Shown piece after piece: positions 9,481-18,213 of a stretch of DNA of 64,000 nucleotides; positions within the stretch are counted from its first letter, which is position 1; every line of letters begins with the position of its first letter. The stretch lies in contig NC_013887.1 in assembly GCF_000025525.1 (NCBI RefSeq), forward strand, positions 1-64,000, read 5' to 3'. The stretch is from Methanocaldococcus sp. FS406-22 (GTDB taxonomy: Archaea; AGJL01; Methanococci; Methanococcales; Methanocaldococcaceae). The notes under the pieces are model-generated. The model was not told the origin of the DNA and did no database searches. It was given only the letters and a program-made list of their open reading frames with translations. A program made the position numbers and the translations under genes.

Positions 9481-10606
9481 AAATATTCCTCGCACCGTTC
9501 ACATCAGCATTAATTACCGTTCCACAATTTGAGCAAACATACAAGCCTCTATACTTCCTATTCGACTTCTTTATTACTCCACAGACGCTACACTTCTGTG
9601 AGGTATAACTTTCATCGATTTTCATAACTGATATTCTATACTCTTCTGCCTTGTATATTATCATGTGTATTATCTTACCGAAGGGAATCCTATGAAACTT
9701 CTCGTTATTCTTTCGACCGATGTCTATTTCTGTGAAGTTTCTGGTTAAATCGCCGATAACAATCCTTGAAACTTCCTTTTCCTTCGCTAAGTCAACAATC
9801 CATCTACTAATCTTATGAATATAATCCTTGACATAATTTCTTTCTTTAACTACCAACCTTGCTAACCGCTTGCAGTTCTTTAAACCTTGCTCCGCAATAA
9901 TCGATTTAATCCTTGCAGTTTTCTTAGCAAACCATCTTAACTTAGAAATCAATATTTTCCCATCGAAAATTAACGGCTGTTTTTCTCCTTCAATGACAAC
10001 CGTTGCTAAATTCTTCACTCCCAAATCGATAGCCATTACTTTTTCCTCTTTCAGCTTCACTGGATTAACTTCTTTTTTGTATATTATATGCAAGACATAA
10101 AATCTCTGCCCGTAAATATCGTGTGGGACTATTTCAATTTCCTTAATCTGCACGACATCGAGCGGTAGAGCTTTCGGAAGCCCTACCCATAAATACTTGG
10201 ACTCGATGCCGTGCCTTTCTTTTAGATATTTTCTTGTTTGCTTAGACAGTGATAATCTTAGCATGTTACCGATAATTTTAAAACCGTCTTTCTTCCATTT
10301 AACTAGAAAGTGTCCGTCTTTAGGTTGGAATCTTGGTCTCTTAGTATGTTGTTTAAAAAAGTTAACCCATACGATTTTCAGCTTTTGCAGAACTGCTTGA
10401 GCCGATTGTGAATGAAGATTTTTATACCAGAAATTATCCTTTAACTTCTTTTCTAATTCGGAAAGTTTTATATTCCCTTGTATTATTTGATAGTTAGCCA
10501 CGTTCCACAATTTTGATGCAGAGTAAGTTAAATGGTTAAGAATAACCCATTGTTCTTTCGTTAGTTTTCTCGTTAGGTTTATTGTTAGGACTCTCGTTAC
10601 TTGCAT
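9377..10606 (-). CDS. tnpB: TnpB, RNA-guided RuvC nuclease of an IS200/IS605 element
   Basis: A 409-residue TnpB. The RuvC-I Asp is in VMAIDLGVKN (about residue 195). The Cys4 zinc ribbon is CSVCG-X11-CSNCG. RuvC-III is ADVNGARNI near the C-terminus. The RuvC-II motif reads IVIGDLT, with Gly where Glu usually stands. Known TnpBs cut DNA under guidance of an omega RNA copied from the element's right end. The tail after RuvC-III (about 25 residues) overlaps that GC-rich RNA region. I start at 10606 because ATGGTGAATATT gives a ribosome binding site; the longer reading starts at 10630. It overlaps the end of the RHH gene. Confidence 0.93.
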   Translation of the reverse strand: MQVTRVLTINLTRKLTKEQWVILNHLTYSASKLWNVANYQIIQGNIKLSELEKKLKDNFWYKNLHSQSAQAVLQKLKIVWVNFFKQHTKRPRFQPKDGHFLVKWKKDGFKIIGNMLRLSLSKQTRKYLKERHGIESKYLWVGLPKALPLDVVQIKEIEIVPHDIYGQRFYVLHIIYKKEVNPVKLKEEKVMAIDLGVKNLATVVIEGEKQPLIFDGKILISKLRWFAKKTARIKSIIAEQGLKNCKRLARLVVKERNYVKDYIHKISRWIVDLAKEKEVSRIVIGDLTRNFTEIDIGRKNNEKFHRIPFGKIIHMIIYKAEEYRISVMKIDESYTSQKCSVCGVIKKSNRKYRGLYVCSNCGTVINADVNGARNILFSVVPNPIRDRDSGLGNPWRVSLSSALLKKPLL

Positions 10607-10745
10607 AATATTCACCATATAATTTGGCAATAGCCTCCTCTATAACCTTCGATAACGAACCTTTTTTACCACCATATTTTTTATAAGCTAATTCTCTAAG
10701 CATTTTATCGCATTTTTCGGAAATTGTTGTTTCTAATCTCGGCAT
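10536..10745 (-). CDS. Small ribbon-helix-helix-like protein encoded upstream of tnpB
   Basis: A 69-residue protein. The N-terminal half, MPRLETTISEKCDKMLRELA followed by a Ser-X-Val-Ile-Glu-Glu-Ala-Ile helix, resembles CopG/Arc ribbon-helix-helix DNA-binding proteins (beta strand then two helices). The last 20 residues are polar, Asn/Pro/Lys-rich and probably disordered. It ends within the first part of tnpB (about 70 bp overlap), so the two are translationally linked. A repressor of the element is the simplest guess; nothing in the sequence proves it. GGTGATAATA precedes the start. Confidence 0.75.
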   Translation of the reverse strand: MPRLETTISEKCDKMLRELAYKKYGGKKGSLSKVIEEAIAKLYGEYYASNESPNNKPNEKTNERTMGYS

Positions 10746-10876
10746 TTATTATCACCATATAAACATATATACGGTTAAAGTATTTATATCTTACTGTTGT
10801 TTATATCCAATTTTAGATGTTCAAAAATAGCCCACCCGTCTCCCCTATCTCCGAGGTATCGAGGAGAGTAACAAAA

Positions 10877-10935
10877 CCGAAGCGTTAGCTTCGGGCTACA
10901 AAATCCGTTAGGATTTTGTTTAAACCGTAAGGTTT
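10877..10935. repeat. Three tandem perfect hairpins with GTTA/GTAA loops in the left end of the TnpB element
   Basis: Three back-to-back perfect inverted repeats with four-base loops. 10877-10894 has 7-bp arms and loop GTTA. 10898-10919 has 9-bp arms and loop GTTA. 10922-10935 has 5-bp arms and loop GTAA. They lie upstream of the RHH start at 10745, between it and the terminal left-end sequence. The deleted copy at 63.5 kb lacks all three. They may be transposase recognition hairpins, repressor sites, or stable RNA hairpins in the element's leader. Confidence 0.85.
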
Positions 10936-10992
10936 TTGTCTGAATTCATCACCGCCTAAAAGCAGAGTTTCTTATCTACGACTAATGGTAAA

Positions 10993-11275
10993 TAAAAAGT
11001 TTTTTATACGATTTTAAAAATATGTAATGATGAGTCTGTCAAACTGTTTTGTTATCATAGCAACACCTCTATCTATCTACTGTTTTATAAGGGCATATTT
11101 AAACTTTAAACCCTATAATTCATTTTCACTTTTTGGCTATGCTGAACTTTCCTGAAAAAGTTCAGGATAAGTTAGAAATTTTCGAAGTAAATGAGCAAAA
11201 ATAGAAAAAGCATATAAATATATTTAGAATTATTAAAATAAAAATAACTGACTAAAAATGGCAGTCTGTGATACT
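10993..11275. other. Non-coding gap between TnpB element and recombinase, with a palindrome and a gene-start relic
   Basis: Contains an overlapping palindrome at 11142-11166 (CTGAACTTT...AAAGTTCAG, with an inner CCTGAA...TTCAGG). On the plus strand a TATA-like CATATAAATATATTTA lies at about 11210-11225, a likely promoter for the recombinase. On the minus strand, about 11030-11075, GAGGTGTTGCT-ATG opens a 13-codon reading frame that stops almost at once, which looks like the 5' end of a gene cut off by the neighbouring insertion. Confidence 0.5.
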
Positions 11276-11827
11276 ATGGAAAAAAGAGGAACTTGGGATA
11301 TAGGTTTAGATTACAAAGAAGCAAAAAACTTGCTATTAAAAAAATTAGAACATTACAGAAATAAAAAGCCATTATATCAAAGAGACAAAATTGCCTATGC
11401 GTATTTGTTGGTTGGATTAATCCAACTTAGAAATGGATGTAGGGTGGGAGAAGCAATAGAAGGATTAATAAAAATAATACAAAATGGAGATAAAGAAGTA
11501 AAAGTTAGAGTTGAGAAAAGAAAAGACAACATTAAAAGATTAATCATTTTACCAGAGGAGATAGCACCGGATGATTTAGAAAAAGTTAGAGATGTTATTA
11601 ATAACTGGGAAAAATCTAAGAAGCTAGTTGTTAGGATTTCAACATGGTATAAAGATAATTTAAATATTAACACGCACTCTTTGAGATATGCCTTTATATC
11701 ATATTTAGGTAAAAAAGGAGTCCCAGCCCAATTAATAGCTCATATAACGGGGCATGCAACATTAGACATGATTATGAGATACACTCAGGCAAAAATAGCT
11801 GAAGAAATATTAAGAAAATTGGAATAA
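11276..11827 (+). CDS. Tyrosine recombinase (catalytic domain only)
   Basis: A 183-residue integrase/Xer-family catalytic domain. The active-site series is visible: Arg in NGCRVGEAI (about residue 55), Lys in the beta hairpin VEKRKDN, His and Arg in HSLRYAF (about 150), His in TGHATLD, and the nucleophile Tyr in MRYTQ. The N-terminal SAM-like DNA-binding domain of full-length integrases is very short or missing. A homologue occurs in M. jannaschii. I chose the ATG at 11276 because CTGTGAT precedes it; 11258 is an in-frame alternative. It may resolve chromosome dimers or be left from an integrative element. Confidence 0.82.
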   Translation: MEKRGTWDIGLDYKEAKNLLLKKLEHYRNKKPLYQRDKIAYAYLLVGLIQLRNGCRVGEAIEGLIKIIQNGDKEVKVRVEKRKDNIKRLIILPEEIAPDDLEKVRDVINNWEKSKKLVVRISTWYKDNLNINTHSLRYAFISYLGKKGVPAQLIAHITGHATLDMIMRYTQAKIAEEILRKLE

Positions 11828-11831
11828 AAAT

Positions 11832-12878
11832 TTAGAGATACTTTTTAACAAAGTATTCAGCATTTAATACACTTGCCCCAGCAGCTCCTCTGATTGTGTT
11901 GTGCTCTAATGCAGTATATTTAACATCAAATATTGGGTCTTTTCTAATTCTACCAACAACAATACTCATTCCATTTCCTTCATTTCTATCCAATCTTGGT
12001 TGTGGTCTGTCAATCTCTTCTCTAATAACAATTGGTTTAGCATAGGTTGGGAGGTTTAAGTCTTTTAATGGGTCGAATTTATCCATAACTTCTTTTATCT
12101 CTTCTGGCTCAGCTCCTTCTTTTGTTTTGACAAATATGCTTTCAGTATGCCCATCTATAACTGCAACTCTATTACATGAAGCACTTAACTTAAAGTTAGC
12201 AAATTCAACCTTTCCATCTTTTAAAGTTCCTAAAAGCTTTAAACTCTCTGTCTGCATTTTTTCTTCTTCATTTTTAATAAATGGGATTAAATTATCTAAA
12301 ATTGCCATTGAAGGGACTCCATTATAACCTGCTCCACTAACTGCCTGCATTGTTGCTATAAAAACAGCTTCTAAGCCAAATTTATCCATTATTGGTTTTA
12401 ATGTTATGACAGCACAGATTGTTGAACAATTAGGGTTTGTTATAATTGCCCCATCCCATCCTCTCTTTTCTCTCTGAATTTCTATCAACTCTAAGTGGTC
12501 TGCATTAACTTCAGGAATTACTAATGGAACATCTTCTTCCATTCTATAAGCTGATGCATTAGAGAAAACCAATTTACCTTCCTTAGCAAATTCTGGTTCA
12601 AACTTTTTAGCTAAATCTGATGGTAAAGCTGAGAAGACAATATCAACATCTTCAAATGCCTCATGCTTAGGGTCTGTTGGCACAACTATCATATCTTTTA
12701 TATTCTCTGGAATATCTCTATCTTGGAACCAGTAGCATGCATCTTTATATTTTTTCCCAGCACTTCTCTCTGATGCTGCTAAAGCTGTTAATTCAAACAT
12801 TGGATGCTCTGCCAACAACTGAACGAATCTCTGCCCCACACTTCCAGTAGCTCCTAAAACACCAACTTTTATCTTCAT
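11832..12878 (-). CDS. asd: Aspartate-semialdehyde dehydrogenase
   Basis: Reduces aspartyl phosphate to aspartate semialdehyde for lysine, threonine and methionine synthesis, 348 residues. The N-terminal Rossmann motif is [14 protein letters not shown]. The catalytic Cys lies in [12 protein letters not shown]. The active-site histidine follows in [11 protein letters not shown]. The start at 12878 follows AAAGGTGAAAAT; a longer TTG reading overlaps this site. The order DUF371 then asd, both leftward with a 10-bp gap, suggests one transcript. Confidence 0.96.
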   Translation of the reverse strand: MKIKVGVLGATGSVGQRFVQLLAEHPMFELTALAASERSAGKKYKDACYWFQDRDIPENIKDMIVVPTDPKHEAFEDVDIVFSALPSDLAKKFEPEFAKEGKLVFSNASAYRMEEDVPLVIPEVNADHLELIEIQREKRGWDGAIITNPNCSTICAVITLKPIMDKFGLEAVFIATMQAVSGAGYNGVPSMAILDNLIPFIKNEEEKMQTESLKLLGTLKDGKVEFANFKLSASCNRVAVIDGHTESIFVKTKEGAEPEEIKEVMDKFDPLKDLNLPTYAKPIVIREEIDRPQPRLDRNEGNGMSIVVGRIRKDPIFDVKYTALEHNTIRGAAGASVLNAEYFVKKYL

Positions 12879-12888
12879 ATTTTCACCT

Positions 12889-13296
12889 TTAGACAATTAT
12901 CTTAAAAATTAATTCTTTCCCTTCTTTTAATTTTTTTACTATCTCTCTATTAATATCTTTTGCTGATTTATTTGCATTAATCATTAACGTTCTTGGACAT
13001 ATATAATTACTCTTTCTAATAACAATGTCCGTTGGATGATTTAAAATTAAATCTCTATGCCCCTCTCCAATTATAGTGTCTTTTATTCCTTCAACCTCAA
13101 TCTCTACAACTATTTTTTTAGCATTTCTAAGCTTTTCCTTAAATTCTTCACTAAAATCAGTCATAGATTTATCTGCCTCTATCCCTATAATGCAATGTCC
13201 AGTTGGAGTTAGGTAGTTTTCTTTTGTAATCTCTAAGGTTGTTTTATGAGTTGCTGAGACATTTTTATGCCCTTTAGCTTTGATAATAAATTCCAT
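12889..13296 (-). CDS. DUF371 family protein
   Basis: A 135-residue archaeal protein of the DUF371 family: [21 protein letters not shown] at the start, then [12 protein letters not shown] and the C-terminal KLKEG. No catalytic role is established. I start at 13296, behind the strong ribosome binding site AGGAGGGGTATTA, rather than at the Met ten codons upstream. It is probably cotranscribed with asd. Confidence 0.8.
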   Translation of the reverse strand: MEFIIKAKGHKNVSATHKTTLEITKENYLTPTGHCIIGIEADKSMTDFSEEFKEKLRNAKKIVVEIEVEGIKDTIIGEGHRDLILNHPTDIVIRKSNYICPRTLMINANKSAKDINREIVKKLKEGKELIFKIIV

Positions 13297-13401
13297 TAAT
13301 ACCCCTCCTAAATAATCTAATTTCATCGCATATTTCAGTTAAATTTCGCCAAATTCTAAATATTTTTACTTAAACTCAATAAAATGTTCAAATATTGCCT
13401 G

Positions 13402-13420
13402 AAAAATATATATAACTAAA
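13402..13420 (+). promoter_or_regulatory. Archaeal BRE/TATA promoter
   Basis: GAAAAATATATATAAC lies about 50 bp upstream of the ATG at 13470. This is a BRE-like purine run followed by a TATA box, and there is no gene between. Confidence 0.6.
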
Positions 13421-13469
13421 TATTCATTTTAGCATACACCTGTATAAGTAATACTACATAGGTGATAAA

Positions 13470-13925
13470 ATGGTTTTATATAAGATAAGAAGGACAAAAA
13501 ACACTCCATGCCCTTCAATAGCTTCAGCTGTAATTATAGGATATTCTGTAGGGTTAAAGTTAATTACTGGACATGGAGCTCAGAGCTTAAGTAACATGGC
13601 GGGCTCTTATGCTGGGAAGGAGTTAGGGATTTATGCAATTAATAATGGTTATGAATTTAAAGATATTAAAGACGTTGAAAGATTTTTCAACCAGTTAGAT
13701 TTTGCAAATGTAGAGATGAATGAGGAAGATGATGAAATCATAGTAAAGATATCAAAATGCAACCTCTGTCCAAAAAGGATTTGTGGCTATGAATTTGAAG
13801 GAACTGCATGCCCTTGGGGAGGATTGTTGATAGGATTTATAGGTGAAACTTTAAAGTATAATTTGGGATATCAAATGAATTTAAAGCCAGCTGAAACATG
13901 TATTATTAAATTAAAGAAAAAATAA
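13470..13925 (+). CDS. Conserved cysteine-containing archaeal protein of unknown function
   Basis: A 151-residue protein that I cannot assign to a function. It has a Cys-X2-Cys pair followed by more cysteines in SKCNLCPKRICGYEFEGTACPWGG (about residues 96-120), then a glycine-rich hydrophobic segment. The C-terminal part loosely resembles 4-vinyl-reductase (V4R) type small-molecule or metal-binding domains. GGTGATAAA precedes the ATG. It is convergent with the flavoprotein gene, with one base between them. Confidence 0.7.
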   Translation: MVLYKIRRTKNTPCPSIASAVIIGYSVGLKLITGHGAQSLSNMAGSYAGKELGIYAINNGYEFKDIKDVERFFNQLDFANVEMNEEDDEIIVKISKCNLCPKRICGYEFEGTACPWGGLLIGFIGETLKYNLGYQMNLKPAETCIIKLKKK

Positions 13926-13926
13926 T

Positions 13927-14643
13927 TTATTTAACATTAAAAAATTCCAAAATTTCATAAGGATGCTTTAAGACAATAACATCTTCCAATTCTTTTAATT
14001 TCCTTGTATTTTCAGCATCTATCTTTCTAACTCTCATCTTAATTTCTTTTCCTTCAATTATTGCATTATAAGGGCAAACTTTTTTACAATTTCCACATCC
14101 TAAGCATTTAGGTAATGATATCTCAACAAAATCATCTCTCTTAGCTATAGCCCCATTTGGACAGACGTTTATACATTTTAAACAGAGCTTACATTTATTT
14201 TTATCAATTGCATAAGGAAGCTTTGTTGTAACAATCCCTTCTTTATAATCAACTGGCACAATTAATGATTTAACAAACCCTTTTCCTGCTTGGGCTATAG
14301 CATTTGTTACTAAGCTGTCAGCTATTCCATTAACCACCTTAGCAACAGTATTTCCAGTAGCTGGTGAGCAAATTAAGTAATCATACTTTCCTAAACTTAA
14401 CCTTCCAGTAATTGGTGATGAATAGGGATGTTCCCTCTCTAAGATTAGCTCTTCATAATAATTTCCATTAGAGATATTATATAATTCCCCAAACAATCCA
14501 TACATCTTTACAACTTCTTCCCCTGCTCTTGAAACTAAGGTTGTTACCTTTAAATCTTCAATCTCTTCCTTTAATTTTTTCATTACATGAAAGCTCTCTC
14601 TTAATAAATGCCCAGCCCCTGTAATACACCAGACTATCTTCAT
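13927..14643 (-). CDS. Archaeoflavoprotein with two [4Fe-4S] clusters (MJ0208 family)
   Basis: A 238-residue flavoprotein of the archaeoflavoprotein/DmrX-like family. The N-terminal domain (about 1-150) has the flavin-binding motifs WCITGAGHLLRES and SPATGNTVAKV. The C-terminal region (about 155-200) carries two four-cysteine motifs, CKLCLKCINVCP and CLGCGNCKKVCP, a bacterial-type ferredoxin module. Family members have been linked to dihydromethanopterin reduction or to electron transfer between ferredoxin and flavin. The actual partner here is not evident. Confidence 0.82.
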   Translation of the reverse strand: MKIVWCITGAGHLLRESFHVMKKLKEEIEDLKVTTLVSRAGEEVVKMYGLFGELYNISNGNYYEELILEREHPYSSPITGRLSLGKYDYLICSPATGNTVAKVVNGIADSLVTNAIAQAGKGFVKSLIVPVDYKEGIVTTKLPYAIDKNKCKLCLKCINVCPNGAIAKRDDFVEISLPKCLGCGNCKKVCPYNAIIEGKEIKMRVRKIDAENTRKLKELEDVIVLKHPYEILEFFNVK

Positions 14644-14657
14644 GTTTATCCCTAAAC

Positions 14658-15440
14658 CTATAATTCATCTAAGCTCAGGCTTTTCAATCTCTCAGCAATA
14701 TACTCAATCATATCTTTCAAATTTTTCTTGTTGTCAAAGCCCTCTACAATCTTTAAAAGCTCTTCCCTATCTTTATTTTTAAATTCTCTAACATATTTAA
14801 TTAATAAAGGTAGAGCTCTTGTTAGTTCATCCACTATTGTTATAGTGGATTTTCTTGCAGTTCTTGATAGTGGATTTAAATCTATCGCTATAACCTTTTT
14901 ACCCATATTAACTAAAGCTTCTGCTCTATCTCCATCCTCTAATGGAACTAAAACAACATCGGCAGTAAATAGTCCTTCTTCTGAAACCTTTCCTCTTAAG
15001 CTATCCAAGTTTGGAATCTGTTTATTTGCATCATCAATACCCAAGATTTTTATCTTTCCTGTCTCAATATCATCTTTAAATTTTTCTTCAAAAGCTTTTT
15101 TTATAGCTAGTTCTCTCTCTTTAGTCCTATAAAATAAATTAACCTCTATTTTTCCATTTAACTCCTTGGCTAATTCAACAACTTCATCTATTGCCAAAGC
15201 AACAGTATTTCCATTAACACTTATTACAGGATTTTCAGCTAAAATTAGCATAGCAGCAGCAGCTTTTATTGCTTCTAATGCTATTGGTGTTGTTTTTTCC
15301 CCAATTAAATAATCAAATGTCTCTCCCCTACCATGAGCTATTAATCCAGCTTTAGCTAAAATCCCTTTATCTAATGCCTCAATAACCTTTTCCCTCTTCA
15401 TTAAAGACTCATATCTTGGATGTGTTTTGGGAATTTGCAT
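14658..15440 (-). CDS. 4-phosphopantoate-beta-alanine ligase (archaeal phosphopantothenate synthetase)
   Basis: The archaeal enzyme that joins 4-phosphopantoate to beta-alanine in coenzyme A synthesis, replacing bacterial pantothenate synthetase. The 260 residues match the family start [16 protein letters not shown] and the conserved HGRGE motif at about residue 37. [11 protein letters not shown] and the later [13 protein letters not shown] are also typical. TTGGTGATATC precedes the ATG. It lies 14 bp upstream of the flavoprotein gene on the same strand. Confidence 0.9.
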   Translation of the reverse strand: MQIPKTHPRYESLMKREKVIEALDKGILAKAGLIAHGRGETFDYLIGEKTTPIALEAIKAAAAMLILAENPVISVNGNTVALAIDEVVELAKELNGKIEVNLFYRTKERELAIKKAFEEKFKDDIETGKIKILGIDDANKQIPNLDSLRGKVSEEGLFTADVVLVPLEDGDRAEALVNMGKKVIAIDLNPLSRTARKSTITIVDELTRALPLLIKYVREFKNKDREELLKIVEGFDNKKNLKDMIEYIAERLKSLSLDEL

Positions 15441-15514
15441 GATATCACCAAATTTTTTATATGATTATTTACATTAAAAATTTAAAGAGATTTTAATATT
15501 CTTAAGGTGATAGG

Positions 15515-16609
15515 ATGAAACTACATGAATATGAAGCTAAAAACATATTTAAAAAGTATGGCATTCCTGTCCCAAATAGTTTTTTAGTATCTAAGGGAGA
15601 CGATTTAAACAGCATAGAGATTGATAGGGAGGTTGTTTTAAAAGCTCAGGTTTTAGTTGGTGGGAGAGGAAAAGCAGGAGGAATTTTATTCGCATCAAAC
15701 AAAGAAGAATTTATAAAGAAAGCAGAAGAGTTGTTTAATAAAGAAGTTAAAGGAGAGAAAGTTGAGAAAATTTTAGTTGAAGAGAAATTGCCAATAGAAA
15801 AGGAATATTATGTATCAATTATTATCGATAGAGATGCTAAAAAACCATTAATTATTTTCTCAACTGAAGGAGGGGTAGATATTGAAGAAGTAGCTGAAAA
15901 GAATCCAGAAAAGATTATAAAGTATCACGTAGATGTTAAGAAACCATTTTTACCTTACGTTGCAAGATGGATAGTTAAAGAAGCTAAGTTACCAAGTAAT
16001 GAGATTGGAAAAGTTGCTGATGTTATTTATAAGTTATATAAAATCTTCAAAGAGTTGGATGCCACAATGGTAGAAATCAACCCATTGGTTATAACTGAAG
16101 ATGGTAATGTCTACGCCGCTGATGCTGTTCTTCACTTAGATGATGATGCTGCATTTAGACACAACTATGAAGAATTTGAGGAATATAAAAATAAAGAAAA
16201 ATTGCCATTTGCCTATGTTGAGTTAGATGGGGATGTGGCTGTTATAGGTAATGGGGCAGGTTTAACATTGGCAAGTATGGATGTAATTAACAACCTCGGC
16301 AGAAAGCCAGCTTGCTTCTTAGATATTGGAGGAGGGGCTGATGCTGAAACAGTAAAATTAGCTTTAAGAAAAGTTTTAGAGAATAAAAATGTTAAAGGAA
16401 TATTTATCAATATCTTAGGAGGAATTACAAGGTGTGATGAAGTAGCCAAAGGAATTGTTGAGGTTTTGAAAGAACACCCAAATATAAAGTTTGCCGTCAG
16501 AATGATGGGAACTAATGAGGATATAGGTAGAAAAATTTTGGAAGAACATGGAATTCCTTATGAGACATCAATGGAGGAGGCTGGAAGAAAGTTGATTGAA
16601 CAGTTATAA
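15515..16609 (+). CDS. sucC: Succinyl-CoA synthetase beta subunit
   Basis: Beta subunit of succinate-CoA ligase, 364 residues, in the incomplete reductive TCA cycle that makes 2-oxoglutarate in methanogens. The N-terminal ATP-grasp domain begins MKLHEYEAKNIFKKYGIPVP with VGGRGKAGG. The C-terminal CoA-ligase domain has NGAGLTLASMD, DIGGGAD and NILGGITRCD. The alpha subunit is not adjacent. Confidence 0.95.
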   Translation: MKLHEYEAKNIFKKYGIPVPNSFLVSKGDDLNSIEIDREVVLKAQVLVGGRGKAGGILFASNKEEFIKKAEELFNKEVKGEKVEKILVEEKLPIEKEYYVSIIIDRDAKKPLIIFSTEGGVDIEEVAEKNPEKIIKYHVDVKKPFLPYVARWIVKEAKLPSNEIGKVADVIYKLYKIFKELDATMVEINPLVITEDGNVYAADAVLHLDDDAAFRHNYEEFEEYKNKEKLPFAYVELDGDVAVIGNGAGLTLASMDVINNLGRKPACFLDIGGGADAETVKLALRKVLENKNVKGIFINILGGITRCDEVAKGIVEVLKEHPNIKFAVRMMGTNEDIGRKILEEHGIPYETSMEEAGRKLIEQL

Positions 16610-16656
16610 TGAACTTAAATTTTATTTTTTATTTTATTTATTTTAGGTGGTTTTTT

Positions 16657-17163
16657 ATGGACACTTCAATAATGGACTTAGTAATGATTGTTATCGCTAT
16701 AATCACAATAATTGGTAGTTTTTTGTTTATACTCCATTTGATTTTTAAATATTCAAAAATAAGGAAAAGTATAGAGGTAATTAAAGATGTTAAAGTTGAT
16801 TTATTCAAAAGTTTAGAGGAAAGTATTAAGAAAAACTTCTTTTTGATAGTTTTAGGACTATGTCTTTACTTTGGTGTATTATATATAGTCACTGGAACAG
16901 TTAGAATCATTCATATATTGCCTATTGCCGTGTGTTGGGTTGGAATATCTTTAATATATTATTTAAAGAGGGAAGTAACTGCCTATGTATGCAAAGATGG
17001 TCTATTAATTCATGGATTTTTATATTCATGGAAAGAGTTTAAAGACGTCAAAATAGAAAAAAACTACATTATGCTAACTACTTCAATCCAAAGAATAGCA
17101 ATAAAAAGAGAAAAAGACATTGAAAAAATTCTTAAAAATTATCTAAATCGGTGGAAAAGATGA
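16657..17163 (+). CDS. Small membrane protein with three to four transmembrane segments
   Basis: A 168-residue membrane protein that I do not recognise beyond general form. Hydrophobic helices lie at about residues 6-30, 58-75 and 82-100. A cytoplasmic-looking domain follows (about 105-165) with alternating strands like bacterial PH-type (YdjP/DUF5673-like) modules. I start at 16657 because TTAGGTGG stands seven bases upstream; the earlier in-frame ATG at 16609 overlaps the sucC stop and has no site. Its end overlaps the galE ribosome binding region. Confidence 0.7.
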   Translation: MDTSIMDLVMIVIAIITIIGSFLFILHLIFKYSKIRKSIEVIKDVKVDLFKSLEESIKKNFFLIVLGLCLYFGVLYIVTGTVRIIHILPIAVCWVGISLIYYLKREVTAYVCKDGLLIHGFLYSWKEFKDVKIEKNYIMLTTSIQRIAIKREKDIEKILKNYLNRWKR

Positions 17164-18065
17164 TATTGGTTACTGGGGGAGCAGGTTTTATTGGCAGCCA
17201 TATTGTAGATAAGCTAATTGAAAACAACTATGATGTAATTATCTTAGACAATTTAACAACTGGGAGTAAAAATAACATAAATCCAAAGGCAGAATTTGTA
17301 AATGCAGATATAAGAGATGAAGATTTGGATGAAAAAATCAATTTTAAAGATGTTGAAGTTGTTATACATCAAGCTGCCCAAATAAATGTTAGAAACTCTG
17401 TTGAAAATCCAATATATGATGGAGATATTAACGTTTTAGGAACAATCAATATCTTAGAGATGATAAGAAAGTATGACATAAATAAAATTATATTCGCATC
17501 ATCCGTTGGAGTGTATGGAGAACCAAATTACCTTCCAGTAGATGAAAATCATACAATAAACCCATTATCTCCTTATGGACTAAGCAAATATGTTGGAGAG
17601 GAATATATCAAGTTATATAACCGCCTCTATGGAATTGAATATGCAATTTTAAGATACTCAAATGTTTATGGAGAAAGGCAAGACCCAAAAGGAGAGGCAG
17701 GAGTTATTAGCATATTTATAGACAAGATGTTAAAAAATGAAAATCCAATTATTTTTGGAGATGGTAACCAAACAAGAGATTTTGTTTATGTTGGAGATGT
17801 TGCAAAAGCAAATATTATGGCATTAAATTGGAAAAATGAGATAGTCAATATAGGCACTGGAAAAGAGACATCAGTAAATGAATTATTTAATATAATAAAA
17901 GATGAAATTGGGTTTAAAGGAAACGCAATATATGACAAACCAAGAGAGGGAGAGATATATAGAATTTATTTAAATATAAAAAAAGCAAAGTCATTGGATT
18001 GGAGACCAGAAGTTGATTTAAAAGAGGGGATAAAGAGAGTTGTTAATTGGATGAAGTTTAAATAA
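17160..18065 (+). CDS. galE: NAD-dependent sugar epimerase (UDP-glucose 4-epimerase family)
   Basis: Extended short-chain dehydrogenase, 301 residues. The NAD-binding GGAGFIGS is at residues 6-13. The catalytic Ser/Tyr/Lys are in SSVGVYGEP and YGLSKYVGE (about residues 115 and 140). It probably interconverts UDP-sugars for surface glycans. The ATG at 17160 is preceded by CGGTGG; the upstream GTG at 17151 lies within that site. Confidence 0.9.
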   Translation: MILVTGGAGFIGSHIVDKLIENNYDVIILDNLTTGSKNNINPKAEFVNADIRDEDLDEKINFKDVEVVIHQAAQINVRNSVENPIYDGDINVLGTINILEMIRKYDINKIIFASSVGVYGEPNYLPVDENHTINPLSPYGLSKYVGEEYIKLYNRLYGIEYAILRYSNVYGERQDPKGEAGVISIFIDKMLKNENPIIFGDGNQTRDFVYVGDVAKANIMALNWKNEIVNIGTGKETSVNELFNIIKDEIGFKGNAIYDKPREGEIYRIYLNIKKAKSLDWRPEVDLKEGIKRVVNWMKFK

Positions 18066-18140
18066 TAAAAGTTTAAATTTAAAAAACATCTCCTTTTTAT
18101 GCAAATTTTTGTATTGTTTAAAGAAAAGTTCTAAAAGTTT

Positions 18141-18157
18141 CGATGAAAGGTTTAAAT
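18141..18157 (+). promoter_or_regulatory. BRE/TATA promoter of albA
   Basis: CGATGAAAGGTTTAAATA fits a BRE plus TATA box. Transcription starting about 25 bp downstream (near 18180) would exclude the ATG at 18160 and supports the albA start at 18214. Confidence 0.6.
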
Positions 18158-18213
18158 AGATGATGAAATTATTTCTATATATCTTCAATCAACAATTCAA
18201 AAAGGTTGGGAGC

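Larger units (their letters stand above)
9361..10987 (-). mobile_element. IS200/IS605-type element carrying tnpB only (right end at 9361, left end about 10987)
   Basis: The limits are supported by comparison with the inverted, internally deleted copy at 63481-63639. The right ends match from the tnpB tail to the terminal ATGACAT at 9361. The left ends match through the segment with AAACTCTGCTTTTAGG(G)CGGTGATGAATT (10944-10974) and further to ACCATTA. On the tnpB strand both left ends are preceded by TTTAC (here plus-strand 10988-10992), which is what insertion after a short specific target looks like in this family. There is no Y1 transposase gene, so movement would need a TnpA in trans. It contains tnpB and a small RHH gene. 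Confidence 0.85.

Noticed and set aside
9870..10400. Plus-strand reading frames across the tnpB gene
   Set aside because: They are shadows of tnpB: no ribosome binding sites, hydrophobic/serine-rich composition typical of antisense of AT-rich genes, while tnpB has all family motifs.
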